Part shown: positions 1-6,357 of the stretch, piece by piece
Layout: every line of letters begins with the position of its first letter
How positions within the stretch are numbered: position 1 is the stretch's first letter
NCBI GenBank assembly: GCA_012515925.1
Contig: JAAYXM010000092.1
Coordinates: 1 to 7,690, forward strand
DNA from: Clostridiales bacterium
GTDB taxonomy: Bacteria; Bacillota; Clostridia; Oscillospirales; JAAYXM01
DNA: 7,690 bases
Direction: 5' to 3'
The notes under the pieces: model-generated
What the model saw: only the letters and a program-made list of their open reading frames with translations
The model's database searches: none
Told to the model about the DNA's origin: nothing
Program-made: the position numbers and the translations under genes

Positions 1-344
1 AAACGGTCAATTCTCTGGCGCATGGTTTTGAAGTTCGTAAGCATGCCGCCGAGCCAGCGCGCGTTAACAAAAAACATGCCTACGCGACCGGCTTCCTCTT
101 TAACCGATTCCTGAGCCTGCTTCTTTGTTCCGACGAACAAAATCGACTTGCCCTCAGCAACGATATCACGAGCGAAATTGTAAGCCTCTTCAAGCTTTTT
201 GACGGTCTTCTGCAAATCGATGATATAGATTCCGTTCCGCTCGGTAAAGATATACTGCGCCATCTTGGGATTCCAGCGGCGCGTCTGGTGCCCGAAATGG
301 ACACCCGCTTCAAGCAGTTGTTTCATACTGACAACCTGTGACAT
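1..344 (-). CDS. rpsB: 30S ribosomal protein S2, N-terminal part (cut by window edge)
   Basis: S2 is a small-subunit ribosomal protein needed late in 30S assembly. The visible 114 codons start MSQVVSMKQLLEAGVHFGHQ and continue with TRRWNPKM, then IFTERNGIYIIDLQKT, FVGTKKQAQ and NARWLGGMLTNFKTMRQR, all hallmark S2 segments in the expected order. The family is usually 230-260 residues, so roughly the second half lies beyond base 1. The ATG at 342-344 is chosen because AAGGAGG (minus strand, 355-361) lies 10 bases upstream; the next in-frame ATG, codon 7, has no such site. The gene has its own promoter and a structured leader. In most bacteria tsf (EF-Ts) follows rpsB, but that would be outside the window. 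Confidence 0.97.
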   Translation of the reverse strand, partial: MSQVVSMKQLLEAGVHFGHQTRRWNPKMAQYIFTERNGIYIIDLQKTVKKLEEAYNFARDIVAEGKSILFVGTKKQAQESVKEEAGRVGMFFVNARWLGGMLTNFKTMRQRIDR

Positions 345-389
345 TAAATGTTTTCCTCCTTTTAGTTGGCACCTCCACACCGGTCATTC

Positions 390-424
390 CAATTTCTTCA
401 CCGTTAAGGCACAAGAAGAAACTG
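390..424 (-). promoter_or_regulatory. Hairpin in the rpsB 5' leader, candidate S2 autoregulatory element
   Basis: The leader RNA between the predicted start site (near 443) and the rpsB ATG contains a 10-base-pair stem, CAGUUUCUUC (424-415) with GAAGAAAUUG (399-390). It has one G-U pair and a 15-base loop (414-400). The loop carries CGGU, which can pair with ACCG just downstream (384-381), so a pseudoknot is possible. S2 is known to repress its own leader in gammaproteobacteria; that this leader works the same way is only inferred. The hairpin is seen, the function is not. Confidence 0.45.
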
Positions 425-449
425 ATTGCGATGTGTGTGTTTTCTCAAT

Positions 450-478
450 ATATTAGCATATTTGCCGCTTCTTTGCAA
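450..478 (-). promoter_or_regulatory. Sigma-A-type promoter of rpsB
   Basis: Read on the minus strand, TTGCAA (478-473) is followed after exactly 17 bases by TAATAT (455-450). The three bases TGC directly before the -10 box make an extended -10 element. The predicted transcript starts near 443, giving a leader of about 100 bases before the rpsB start codon. An A-rich tract (481-503) upstream could serve as an UP element. Confidence 0.75.
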
Positions 479-503
479 GCGTTTTTTTGAATATTTTTAA
501 ATT

Positions 504-579
504 ATTCCGAAAATTGCATGTTTAATTGCGGCCTTGCTGTTTCCCTCCCCGGACGGGGACAGCGACAACTGTTTTTCAA
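504..579 (-). repeat. Promoter-upstream repeat element, copy A
   Basis: On the minus strand this stretch matches the plus-strand copy at 7356-7438. The left arm (579-560, ending CAGTTGTCGCTG) matches in 20 of 21 aligned positions. The right arm (545-504, containing AACAGCAA, GCCGCA and GGAAT) matches in roughly three quarters of positions by hand alignment. The middle is variable and shorter here. GCTGT can pair with ACAGC, with CCCC/GGGG inside, giving a stem-loop. It lies between the end of the ylmC-like gene and the rpsB promoter, 25 bases before the -35 box. No protein reading is convincing. It is not a recognisable insertion sequence. Confidence 0.7.
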
Positions 580-584
580 AATCT

Positions 585-875
585 TTAATATCTTAGTTTA
601 AACCATGGACGTTTTTCTCGTCTCGGATAGTATTTTACCTGATAATCCACAAGGATTATATCTTCGCCGATACGTTTTATCGCGTCCCATGGGATAATAT
701 AGTCGTCGCGCCGGAAGAAAAGCCACGGGAGCTTGCACGGCCCGGGAACGATAATCGAAACCACGCGCCCCTCCGCCGTCTCCACCTCCACATCGTTGAC
801 ATACCCGTACCGCGTACCGTCGCAGATGTTTATAACCTCCTTGCAGCTTAAATCCGTAACTCTGCAGCAATGCAT
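585..875 (-). CDS. YlmC/YmxH-family sporulation-associated PRC-barrel protein
   Basis: A 96-residue protein resembling the small PRC-barrel family annotated as YlmC/YmxH sporulation proteins in Bacillota; its biochemical role is not known. The family pattern is clear: RVTDLSCKEVINICDGTRYG at 5-24, an acidic strand DVEVETAEGRVVSIIVPGP at 28-46, RRDDYIIPWDAIKRIGEDIILVD at 55-77, then a basic C-terminal tail (YPRREKRPWFKLRY) slightly longer than in many relatives. It has five cysteines (3, 4, 11, 18, 47). The ATG at 873-875 is preceded by GGAGGTG five bases upstream. The gene stands alone between the operon terminator and rpsB and probably has its own promoter. A completely overlapping reading frame (598-900) lacks family similarity. 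Confidence 0.88.
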   Translation of the reverse strand: MHCCRVTDLSCKEVINICDGTRYGYVNDVEVETAEGRVVSIIVPGPCKLPWLFFRRDDYIIPWDAIKRIGEDIILVDYQVKYYPRREKRPWFKLRY

Positions 876-921
876 TACAACACCTCCCGCATTCGCACAT
901 AAACGATTATCGTATTAATTT

Positions 922-948
922 ATTATATGCGGCAGGTTTTTGATATTC
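922..948 (-). promoter_or_regulatory. Possible promoter of the ylmC-like gene
   Basis: On the minus strand CATATAAT (929-922) contains a perfect TATAAT -10 hexamer, but no TTGACA-like -35 box lies 16-18 bases upstream. Instead GAATATC (948-942) sits 12 bases before CATATAAT, loosely like the ATATT...CATA pattern of mother-cell sigma-E promoters. The spacing is short for sigma-E, so the assignment is tentative. Upstream transcription should be blocked by the hairpin at 980-1010, so some promoter here is likely. Confidence 0.35.
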
Positions 949-979
949 TCACAATATCGGGATATTATAAAATAATATG

Positions 980-1010
980 CGCGGCGCCTATTATTAAAAT
1001 AAGCGCCGCG
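980..1010 (-). terminator. Rho-independent-type hairpin ending the operon after the ispH-S1 gene
   Basis: The inverted repeat starts 18 bases after the S1 stop codon. GCGGCGC pairs with GCGCCGC, and TATT/AATA extends the stem inside to about 13 pairs around a 5-base loop. In the minus-strand RNA the one odd pair is a U-G wobble, while in the plus-strand RNA it is a C-A mismatch, so the minus strand is the better reading. It is followed by an AU-rich stretch (AUAUUAUUUUAU) rather than a pure U run. An A-tract lies before it, so weak bidirectional action is possible. Confidence 0.72.
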
Positions 1011-1028
1011 GCTGATTTTTTGTCTTTA

Positions 1029-3419
1029 TTATTCCGCTGAGTCTCCGGCTGTTTCGGCGTTTGACTCCTCGGCAGATGCCTCGGCTGCTTCCGCGCTTTC
1101 GGCGGCCGCGGCGTCCTCTTCGGTCTTTTTCTTTCTTGAAGCCCTCTTCTTTACGGGCTTTGCTTCGGAAGGCTCTTCCGCCGGAGCTTCCTCAACAGGT
1201 ACGGAGTCTTCAACCGCCGGTGCCGGAGCTTCCTCCGCGGGAATCTCAACCGGCGCGGGAGCTTCCTCGGGAGCCTCCGCGGGCGCCTCGGCCTCCGCCG
1301 CTTCCGCCGCGGGCTCGATTTCCGCGACTTCGACGGGCGCCGGAGCATCCTCAACGGCAGACGGCGCGTCGGTTTCGGGAGCCGCGGCTTCAACGGATGC
1401 CGGAGCTTCCTCTTCTATCGCGTTTTCGCTTTCGCCCGAGGTGGCGACTATCTCATCCTCGCCCATTTCTTTAACGATTTCGGGCTCCGCTGCTTCCTCG
1501 CCCGTAATCAGGGCGCGGATTGACAGCGAAATCTTTTTATTTTCATAATCGATATTTGTGATTTTAGCTTCGACTTCCTGACCCTCGCTGAGTACCTCCG
1601 CGGGCTTTGATATCCTCCTCGTGGAGATTTGGGATATATGAATCAACCCGTCAACACCCGGAACAATTTCGGCAAAAGCCCCGAACGGCATCATCTTGAC
1701 GATTTTAACCGTTGCGGTGTCGCCGACGCTGTATTTCCCGGTGAAAACCTTCCACGGGTTTTCAGATTCCTTTTTATATCCGAGGGAGATTCTCTTTTTC
1801 TCCTTGTCGAAGTCCTTTACGAACACCTCGACAACATCGCCGACATTGAATACCTCAGACGGATGACTGATTCTTTTCCATGACATCTCGGAAATATGCA
1901 CCATACCGTCGACACCGCCGATATCTACAAACGCGCCGTAGGAGGTCATGGACTTAACCGCGCCGCTGTATACCTTGCCGGCCTCAATCTCGTTCCACAC
2001 CTTTTCGGACGCGGCGCGGCGCTCTTCGTTCATAACGCTTCTGATTGAGCCCACGACTCTTTTTCTGCCGCGGTTGACCTCGGTAATGCGAAGCTTTACC
2101 TTTTGCTTTATAAGCTGCGACATCGGAGCTTCTCTCGGAAGCCCTGTCTGTGACGCGGGGACAAAAACCCTTGCGTTTTTAACGGCTACTATAACGCCGC
2201 CTTTGTTTTCGTCAAGCACAATACCTTCGAGTATTTCCCGCGACGTCTTTGCCTGTTCGATATCCTCCCAGCCCTTTACCGCGTCAAGCCTGCGCTTTGA
2301 CAGCGTAATAACGCCCTCAACGTCGTTGACACGGATAACGAACGCCTCAACCTCGTCACCCACCTTGAATACTTCCTCGGGGTTTTCGGAAGGGTCGTTG
2401 CTAACCTCGGCAATCGGGATGTAACCGGCATATTTCGTACCTAAGTCGACCTGAATTTCCGACGGTGTAACAGCCGTAACGACCCCGGTTACCTTCTCCC
2501 CGGTATTCAAGGTTATGAGTGTTTTGTCTATCATTTCCTCAAAGGTTTCACCCTCATAGTTCTTGGTTTCTTCGCTCATCTTGTTTTTTACCTCCTTAAT
2601 TATCCAATCGGGTGTCGAGGCTCCGGCGGTAATTCCGATACGTTTATAACTACCTAAAGCCTTAAGGTCAATATCCGCCGCGCTTTCTATCTGCAGCGCT
2701 TCCGGACATACCGAGCCCGCGATTTTATACAACGCGCGCGTATTTGAACTTGACCTGTCACCGATTACCAGCATTATATCCGACTGCGCGGCAATTTCCC
2801 TTGCTTCGAGCTGCCGTTTATAAGTGGCGGTACATATTGTATCAAATATCTCGCAGTTTGTATACAGTTTTTTTATAATTTCTGCGCAATCCTTCCATAT
2901 TCCGCGGTCAATTGTGGTCTGCGCCACCACACAAATACGCCTGTCCTCAAGTTCGTCCAATGATTCGAGCAGTGCCGCAAGCTGCTCCTTGTTTTCTGCA
3001 ATAATCGCGTTTTCGCAGCGTCCCGCAATCCCGAGCACCTCCGGGTGTTCTTTCGCGCCTATAATGATTATTACATAGCCCTCAGCGGATTTTTCCGCCA
3101 CAATACCGTGAATACGGCTTACATACGGGCATGTGGCGTCAACATATTCAATACCGCGCGCATTCAGTTCGTCAAGAACCGACTGCGGCACACCGTGCGA
3201 CCGGATAATCGCGGTATAGCCCTCGGGTATCTGCTCCGCGTTTTCGACGCTTTTTATCCCCAAATCACGCAGGTATCCGACCACGTGCGCGTTATGGATT
3301 ATTGGCCCGAGTGTTACGGTTTTTTTCCCCGAGCGTCCAAGCTCCTCCGCAATGCTGACGGCGCGCCTGACACCGAAGCAAAAGCCCGCGCTTTTCGCGA
3401 TTTTTATATTTCTTCTCAT
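1029..3419 (-). CDS. Bifunctional 4-hydroxy-3-methylbut-2-enyl diphosphate reductase / ribosomal protein S1
   Basis: A 796-residue fusion of two housekeeping proteins, a known clostridial arrangement. Residues 1-280 are IspH (LytB), the iron-sulfur enzyme that reduces HMBPP to IPP and DMAPP in the last MEP-pathway step. The three cluster cysteines are C14 (GFCFGVRRA), C97 (DATCPYV) and C196 (DTICTATYKRQ). Substrate-pocket residues are H42, H75 (RSHGV), H125 and E127 (KEHPE), T168/T169 (AQTTID), the SSSN stretch at 223-226 and S268. Residues 305-375, about 390-460, 480-550 and 563-636 are four S1 (OB-fold) RNA-binding domains; the last two are the most canonical (YGAFVDIGGVDGMVHISE, FGAFAEIVPGVDGLIHIS). 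A low-complexity tail follows from about 640. The start overlaps the plsC-like stop as ATGA, so translation is probably coupled. An internal ribosome binding site lies at the domain boundary. Confidence 0.96.
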   Translation of the reverse strand: MRRNIKIAKSAGFCFGVRRAVSIAEELGRSGKKTVTLGPIIHNAHVVGYLRDLGIKSVENAEQIPEGYTAIIRSHGVPQSVLDELNARGIEYVDATCPYVSRIHGIVAEKSAEGYVIIIIGAKEHPEVLGIAGRCENAIIAENKEQLAALLESLDELEDRRICVVAQTTIDRGIWKDCAEIIKKLYTNCEIFDTICTATYKRQLEAREIAAQSDIMLVIGDRSSSNTRALYKIAGSVCPEALQIESAADIDLKALGSYKRIGITAGASTPDWIIKEVKNKMSEETKNYEGETFEEMIDKTLITLNTGEKVTGVVTAVTPSEIQVDLGTKYAGYIPIAEVSNDPSENPEEVFKVGDEVEAFVIRVNDVEGVITLSKRRLDAVKGWEDIEQAKTSREILEGIVLDENKGGVIVAVKNARVFVPASQTGLPREAPMSQLIKQKVKLRITEVNRGRKRVVGSIRSVMNEERRAASEKVWNEIEAGKVYSGAVKSMTSYGAFVDIGGVDGMVHISEMSWKRISHPSEVFNVGDVVEVFVKDFDKEKKRISLGYKKESENPWKVFTGKYSVGDTATVKIVKMMPFGAFAEIVPGVDGLIHISQISTRRISKPAEVLSEGQEVEAKITNIDYENKKISLSIRALITGEEAAEPEIVKEMGEDEIVATSGESENAIEEEAPASVEAAAPETDAPSAVEDAPAPVEVAEIEPAAEAAEAEAPAEAPEEAPAPVEIPAEEAPAPAVEDSVPVEEAPAEEPSEAKPVKKRASRKKKTEEDAAAAESAEAAEASAEESNAETAGDSAE
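1032..1502 (-). other. Low-complexity Ala/Glu/Pro tail of the S1 part
   Basis: The last 157 codons (residues 640-796) encode an almost pure Ala, Glu, Pro and Val sequence with degenerate units such as EEAPAP, PAEAPEEAPAP and PVEEAPAEEPSE. A short lysine/arginine patch (KPVKKRASRKKK, 754-765) interrupts it, and an Ala/Glu/Ser end follows. It is surely disordered and strongly acidic apart from the basic patch. The repeated GCC/GCG/GAG/GAA codons leave other frames open, which explains long spurious reading frames on both strands here. No function is known to me; flexible tails of this kind are variable among S1 homologues. Confidence 0.85.
2577..2597 (-). promoter_or_regulatory. Internal Shine-Dalgarno plus ATG at the IspH/S1 boundary
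   Basis: On the minus strand AAGGAGGT (2597-2590) lies 10 bases before an in-frame ATG (2579-2577, codon 281). Codons AAG GAG GTA encode K275-E276-V277 at the end of IspH. The ATG opens MSEETKNYEGETFEEMIDKT, directly before the first S1 domain. Initiation here would make a free 516-residue S1-like protein. KEV at the end of IspH may be kept for protein reasons, so the site could be a leftover of two former separate genes or a live second start. Confidence 0.6.
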
Positions 3420-4006
3420 ATCTGACTCTCTTTTAAGGAAAGTATTTCTTTAAAAACATCATCGGATATTCGCCTGTAGTTTTCAGAAGCCGTACCCTCC
3501 CGCATTTCGGGTATTACGGGCTTGCCTATAATAACGTTTGTTCTCTTAAAAAGATGTATGTTTTCCGGAATGTAAACGGGGACTATCGGGACGCCCGCTC
3601 GAACCGCGAGCAGCGCGATTCCGGTCTTGACCGACCCGGTATCGGAAAGCCCGTCTTTGACGCGGGTACCCTGCGGAAAAAGCATGACTTTTTTGCCGCT
3701 TTTAAGCAACGCAACCGAGTCCTTTATCGCCTTCAAGTCCGCCGCGCCGCGGTCCACCGGATATGTTCCCAACGCGCGCAGCAATCCCCTTAAAACCGGT
3801 ATGTCGAAAAGCTCCTTTTTCGCCATAAAGCAAAGCGGGTTGCGCACCCCGAGCGCGACGCCCAGGACAATCGGGTCTAAATTCGATGAATGGTTGCCGC
3901 AGACAACAGCGGCGCCCGACGGTATGTTGCTTTTGCCCGTCACCCTCAGGCGGAAAAATAAATATATGAACGGAGTGAGCAGAGACACGCATATTTTATA
4001 AAGCAT
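3416..4006 (-). CDS. 1-acyl-sn-glycerol-3-phosphate acyltransferase (PlsC/LPLAT family)
   Basis: A 196-residue membrane-associated acyltransferase, most likely turning lysophosphatidic acid into phosphatidic acid in phospholipid synthesis. An N-terminal hydrophobic stretch (about 5-20) should anchor it. Motif I is NHSSNLDP, with the catalytic H39 and D44 (HX4D). Motif II is GTYPVDR (80-86), motif III is FPQGTR (110-115), and motif IV is IVPVYIP (141-147). Motif III has glutamine where FPEGTR is usual. Length is at the short end of the family's usual 190-250. Its ATG overlaps the end of cmk by 11 bases, with GAGGAG about 10 bases upstream inside cmk. Its TGA overlaps the ispH-S1 ATG. The neighbourhood cmk-plsC-ispH is typical of Clostridia. 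The exact acyl acceptor cannot be read from sequence. Confidence 0.92.
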   Translation of the reverse strand: MLYKICVSLLTPFIYLFFRLRVTGKSNIPSGAAVVCGNHSSNLDPIVLGVALGVRNPLCFMAKKELFDIPVLRGLLRALGTYPVDRGAADLKAIKDSVALLKSGKKVMLFPQGTRVKDGLSDTGSVKTGIALLAVRAGVPIVPVYIPENIHLFKRTNVIIGKPVIPEMREGTASENYRRISDDVFKEILSLKESQI

Positions 4007-4676
4007 CCTTTATTCTCTCCTCAATCAGACGCTTAATCAGTTCAATACTTTGCGCGAGCGTGTTTCCGGTAGTGTCCACAACCAGCGCGTCATCGGCGGG
4101 TTTAAGCGGCGCAACGGCGCGCGACGAGTCGTTTATGTCCCGGGTATTGATGTCCTCCAAAACCTTTTCATAAGCTATATCGCTGCCCTTGCCGCAAAGC
4201 TCGAGATATCTTCTTTTCGCCCTGTCCTCCGGCGACGCGGTGAGAAATATTTTAACTGTGGCGGAAGGAAGCACAACCGTACCTATATCCCGCCCGTCCA
4301 TAATAACGTTATATATTTCGGCGAATCTGCGCTGCATTCCCAACAGAAACGAACGCACCTCGGGGATTGCCGAAACGTCCGACGCGAACGCCGAGATTTC
4401 GTGGGCGCGGATTGCGTCCGTGACGTCCTCGTCGTTCAGCAGCATCCTCTGGACGCCGTTTTCGTACTTAATATCAATATGAATATCCGGCAAAACCCGG
4501 GAAACCTCAACATCGTCCCTCGGATTAATGCCGCGCCGCCTGACGTACAGCCCGACCGTCCGGTACATCGCGCCCGTGTCCACGTAAATAAAGCCGAAGC
4601 TTTTCGCGATTTCCCTTGATATCGTGCTTTTCCCGGCGCCCGACGGCCCGTCGATTGCAATCGAAAGCTTGTTCAT
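3996..4676 (-). CDS. cmk: Cytidylate kinase
   Basis: A 226-residue cytosolic (d)CMP kinase that uses ATP to make (d)CDP, recycling CMP released by RNA turnover and lipid synthesis. The P-loop GPSGAGKS is at 10-17. The CMP-site motif DTGAMYR is at 33-39. The nucleotide-binding segment MDGRDIGTVVLP is at 126-137, and the C-terminal signature RDINDSSRAVAPLKPADDA is at 179-197, with D183 and R186 at positions matching known CMP-binding residues. A short NMP-binding insert lies between about 60 and 95. Length and motif order are normal for the bacterial type. The ATG at 4674-4676 is preceded by GGGGAG eight bases upstream, and the gap to the HutP-family gene is 24 bases. Confidence 0.97.
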   Translation of the reverse strand: MNKLSIAIDGPSGAGKSTISREIAKSFGFIYVDTGAMYRTVGLYVRRRGINPRDDVEVSRVLPDIHIDIKYENGVQRMLLNDEDVTDAIRAHEISAFASDVSAIPEVRSFLLGMQRRFAEIYNVIMDGRDIGTVVLPSATVKIFLTASPEDRAKRRYLELCGKGSDIAYEKVLEDINTRDINDSSRAVAPLKPADDALVVDTTGNTLAQSIELIKRLIEERIKDAL

Positions 4677-4700
4677 GCTACTTGCTCCCCGAAACTGATT

Positions 4701-5108
4701 TTATATAACCCTATGACCTATTCCGATAGCCACGTCGTTTAAGTGGACCATACCGACCCCGAAAAACATCGCGACGCATACATGCTCCCCGTCTCTCGTT
4801 ATCGCGATTTTGCCGCCGATATTAAGGCCCAGCGCCTTATCCGCAAAATACGTCACAGCCTCATGCGCCGCGCCCGCTACCGCGCCTTCCTCGCTGTGGG
4901 TCTCCTTTATAATTCCCTCGCGCTTAGCCGCGACAATCGTGCGCTCGATGATTTTCCCGATGGCGGATATATATTCGCCCCCGTAATTGGCGGCGGCGGC
5001 GAGTATGCCGCGTTCATTAAATTCGCGTATTAACTCCTTTTCCTCGTCAATCGAGCCGGTAACCGCAAGTCTTATAGCCGCGGTCATTACTTCCTTGCTG
5101 TTATACAT
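4701..5108 (-). CDS. HutP-family protein
   Basis: A 135-residue protein with the C-terminal signature of the HutP family: KALGLNIGGKIAITRDGEH at 91-109, then VAMFFGVGMVHLNDVAIGIGHRVI to the end. Bacillus HutP is a hexameric RNA-binding antiterminator that needs histidine and a metal to switch on the hut operon. No histidine-use genes are nearby, so this clostridial branch may sense something else. Of the Bacillus metal-site histidines, two seem retained (H82, and H132 near the C-terminus), while the one four residues before H82 is alanine (A78). That comparison is from memory. The ATG at 5106-5108 is chosen over the upstream ATG at 5151-5153 because AGGAGAGGA lies 9 bases before it. The longer form would also overlap the flavoprotein gene by 23 bases. 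Confidence 0.86.
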   Translation of the reverse strand: MYNSKEVMTAAIRLAVTGSIDEEKELIREFNERGILAAAANYGGEYISAIGKIIERTIVAAKREGIIKETHSEEGAVAGAAHEAVTYFADKALGLNIGGKIAITRDGEHVCVAMFFGVGMVHLNDVAIGIGHRVI

Positions 5109-5130
5109 GTATTCAATTCCTCTCCTCTCG

Positions 5131-6357
5131 TCAGACGGCGCTCCCCGCGGCATATCCGGTGGACCACGCTATCTGGAGATTGAATCCGCCCGTATACGCG
5201 TCCGCGTCAAGCACCTCGCCCGCAAAAAACAAACCGCTTACAAGCTTCGACTCCATGGTTTTGGGGTTTACCTGCCTGACGTCCACCCCTCCGCGGGTCA
5301 CGACGGCTTCTTCCACGGATCTTTTACCCTCGATATCTATTCTGAATTCCTTGAGCGTATTTATAAGGATTTTTCTTTCCTTTTGACTGAATTCGTTTAC
5401 TTTAAGCCCGCGCGATATTCCCGCGCGCGCCGCGATTACCGGAACGAGCTTTAACGGCACAAGCCTTTTTAAGATGTTATATACATCCTTGTTTTTGCTC
5501 TCGTCGAATTCCCGCAGTAGCCTTAAATCAAGTGTCCTTTCGTCAAGGGCCGGCTTTAAATCAATTATTATATGGTATTCGCGGTTTTGAAAATCAAGCA
5601 TATGGGCGCTTGCGGACAGGATTAGCGGGCCCGATACCCCGAAATGCGTAAACAGCATTTCGCCGGTTTCCTCGAAAATCTTCGCGCCGCCGTTTGTAAA
5701 TGCCTTTACCTTTACATTCTTCAGGGACAGTCCCTGTAAAGCCTTGCAGGTTTTTTTATCGGCGATTAACGGTACAAGCGAACCCGTTGGTGCGATAATC
5801 TCATGTCCTAATCGTCTTGCCATGTCGTACCCGTCCCCGGTCGAGCCCGTCGCGGGATATGACACGCCGCCCGTCGCGAGAATAACCGCGTCACAGTCAA
5901 GCGTCTGTTTTGAAGTAATTACACCGCAAACCGAACCGTTATTTGTGATTATATCGGCAGCCCGGGTGTTATACATTATCTTAACATTGTTATTATCCAA
6001 AAATCTTTTCAGCGCGTCTGATATATCCCGCGCTTTGTCGGACACCGGGAAAACCCGCCAGCTGCGCTCGGTTTTAAGCGGTACGCCCAGCTCCTCAAAA
6101 AACCTCATCGTATCCTGCGGTGTAAACCTCGAAAACGCGCTGATAAGGAATTTGCCGTTGCTCAGCGTATTATTAATCAGGGTTTCCACATCGCAGTTAT
6201 TGGTGAGGTTGCATCTTCCCTTTCCGGTTATATTGAGTTTTTTACCGGGATACGCGTTTTTTTCGATAAGATAAACCTCCGAATGTCTCACGGCCGCAAT
6301 CCCCGCGGCAATCATGCCCGCGGGCCCTCCCCCGATAACAGCGATTTTTTTACTCAT
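5131..6357 (-). CDS. NAD(P)/FAD-dependent oxidoreductase, BaiN/HI0933 (YhiN) family flavoprotein
   Basis: A 408-residue FAD protein of the HI0933-like family. Its physiological substrate is generally unknown; one relative, BaiN, acts on bile-acid intermediates, which should not be assumed here. Visible motifs, numbered from the ATG, are the Rossmann GGGPAG (9-14) with E32 at the end of the second strand, the family signature NITGKGRCNLTN (42-53), ILATGG (159-164), LFTHFGVSGP (235-244) and the C-terminal FAD-site block GLFFAGEVLDADAYTGGFNLQIAW (375-398). Length is typical (about 400). The ATG at 6355-6357 is chosen; an in-frame TTG two codons upstream is the alternative. The start overlaps the rpiR-type stop by 8 bases, with a weak GAGAAG site, so coupling is likely. 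This gene is a common neighbour of cmk in Clostridia. Confidence 0.93.
   Translation of the reverse strand: MSKKIAVIGGGPAGMIAAGIAAVRHSEVYLIEKNAYPGKKLNITGKGRCNLTNNCDVETLINNTLSNGKFLISAFSRFTPQDTMRFFEELGVPLKTERSWRVFPVSDKARDISDALKRFLDNNNVKIMYNTRAADIITNNGSVCGVITSKQTLDCDAVILATGGVSYPATGSTGDGYDMARRLGHEIIAPTGSLVPLIADKKTCKALQGLSLKNVKVKAFTNGGAKIFEETGEMLFTHFGVSGPLILSASAHMLDFQNREYHIIIDLKPALDERTLDLRLLREFDESKNKDVYNILKRLVPLKLVPVIAARAGISRGLKVNEFSQKERKILINTLKEFRIDIEGKRSVEEAVVTRGGVDVRQVNPKTMESKLVSGLFFAGEVLDADAYTGGFNLQIAWSTGYAAGSAV

Noticed and set aside
504..579. Repeat copy A as the terminator of the ylmC-like gene
   Set aside because: The hairpin is not followed by a U run, and its partner copy lies between divergent promoters where no terminator is needed.
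598..900. 100-codon frame overlapping the ylmC-like gene on the same strand
   Set aside because: The other frame matches a known family and has the good ribosome binding site; this one is an out-of-frame shadow.
962..978. Small AT inverted repeat ATATTA/TAATAT next to the operon terminator
   Set aside because: It is short and purely A/T in an A/T-rich spacer, so chance is the simplest explanation.
1061..1474. 137-codon open frame on the plus strand, rich in Pro/Arg
   Set aside because: It lies opposite the Ala/Glu/Pro tail of the S1 gene. The GC-rich repeated codons leave other frames open, and the product is low-complexity with no family similarity or ribosome binding site.
1948..2424. 158-codon open frame on the plus strand
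   Set aside because: It is entirely antisense to conserved S1 domains, with no recognisable motif.
5109..5153. Fifteen-codon N-terminal extension of the HutP-family protein from the upstream ATG
   Set aside because: The extension lacks family similarity, overlaps the flavoprotein gene and skips the strong ribosome binding site just before the later ATG.
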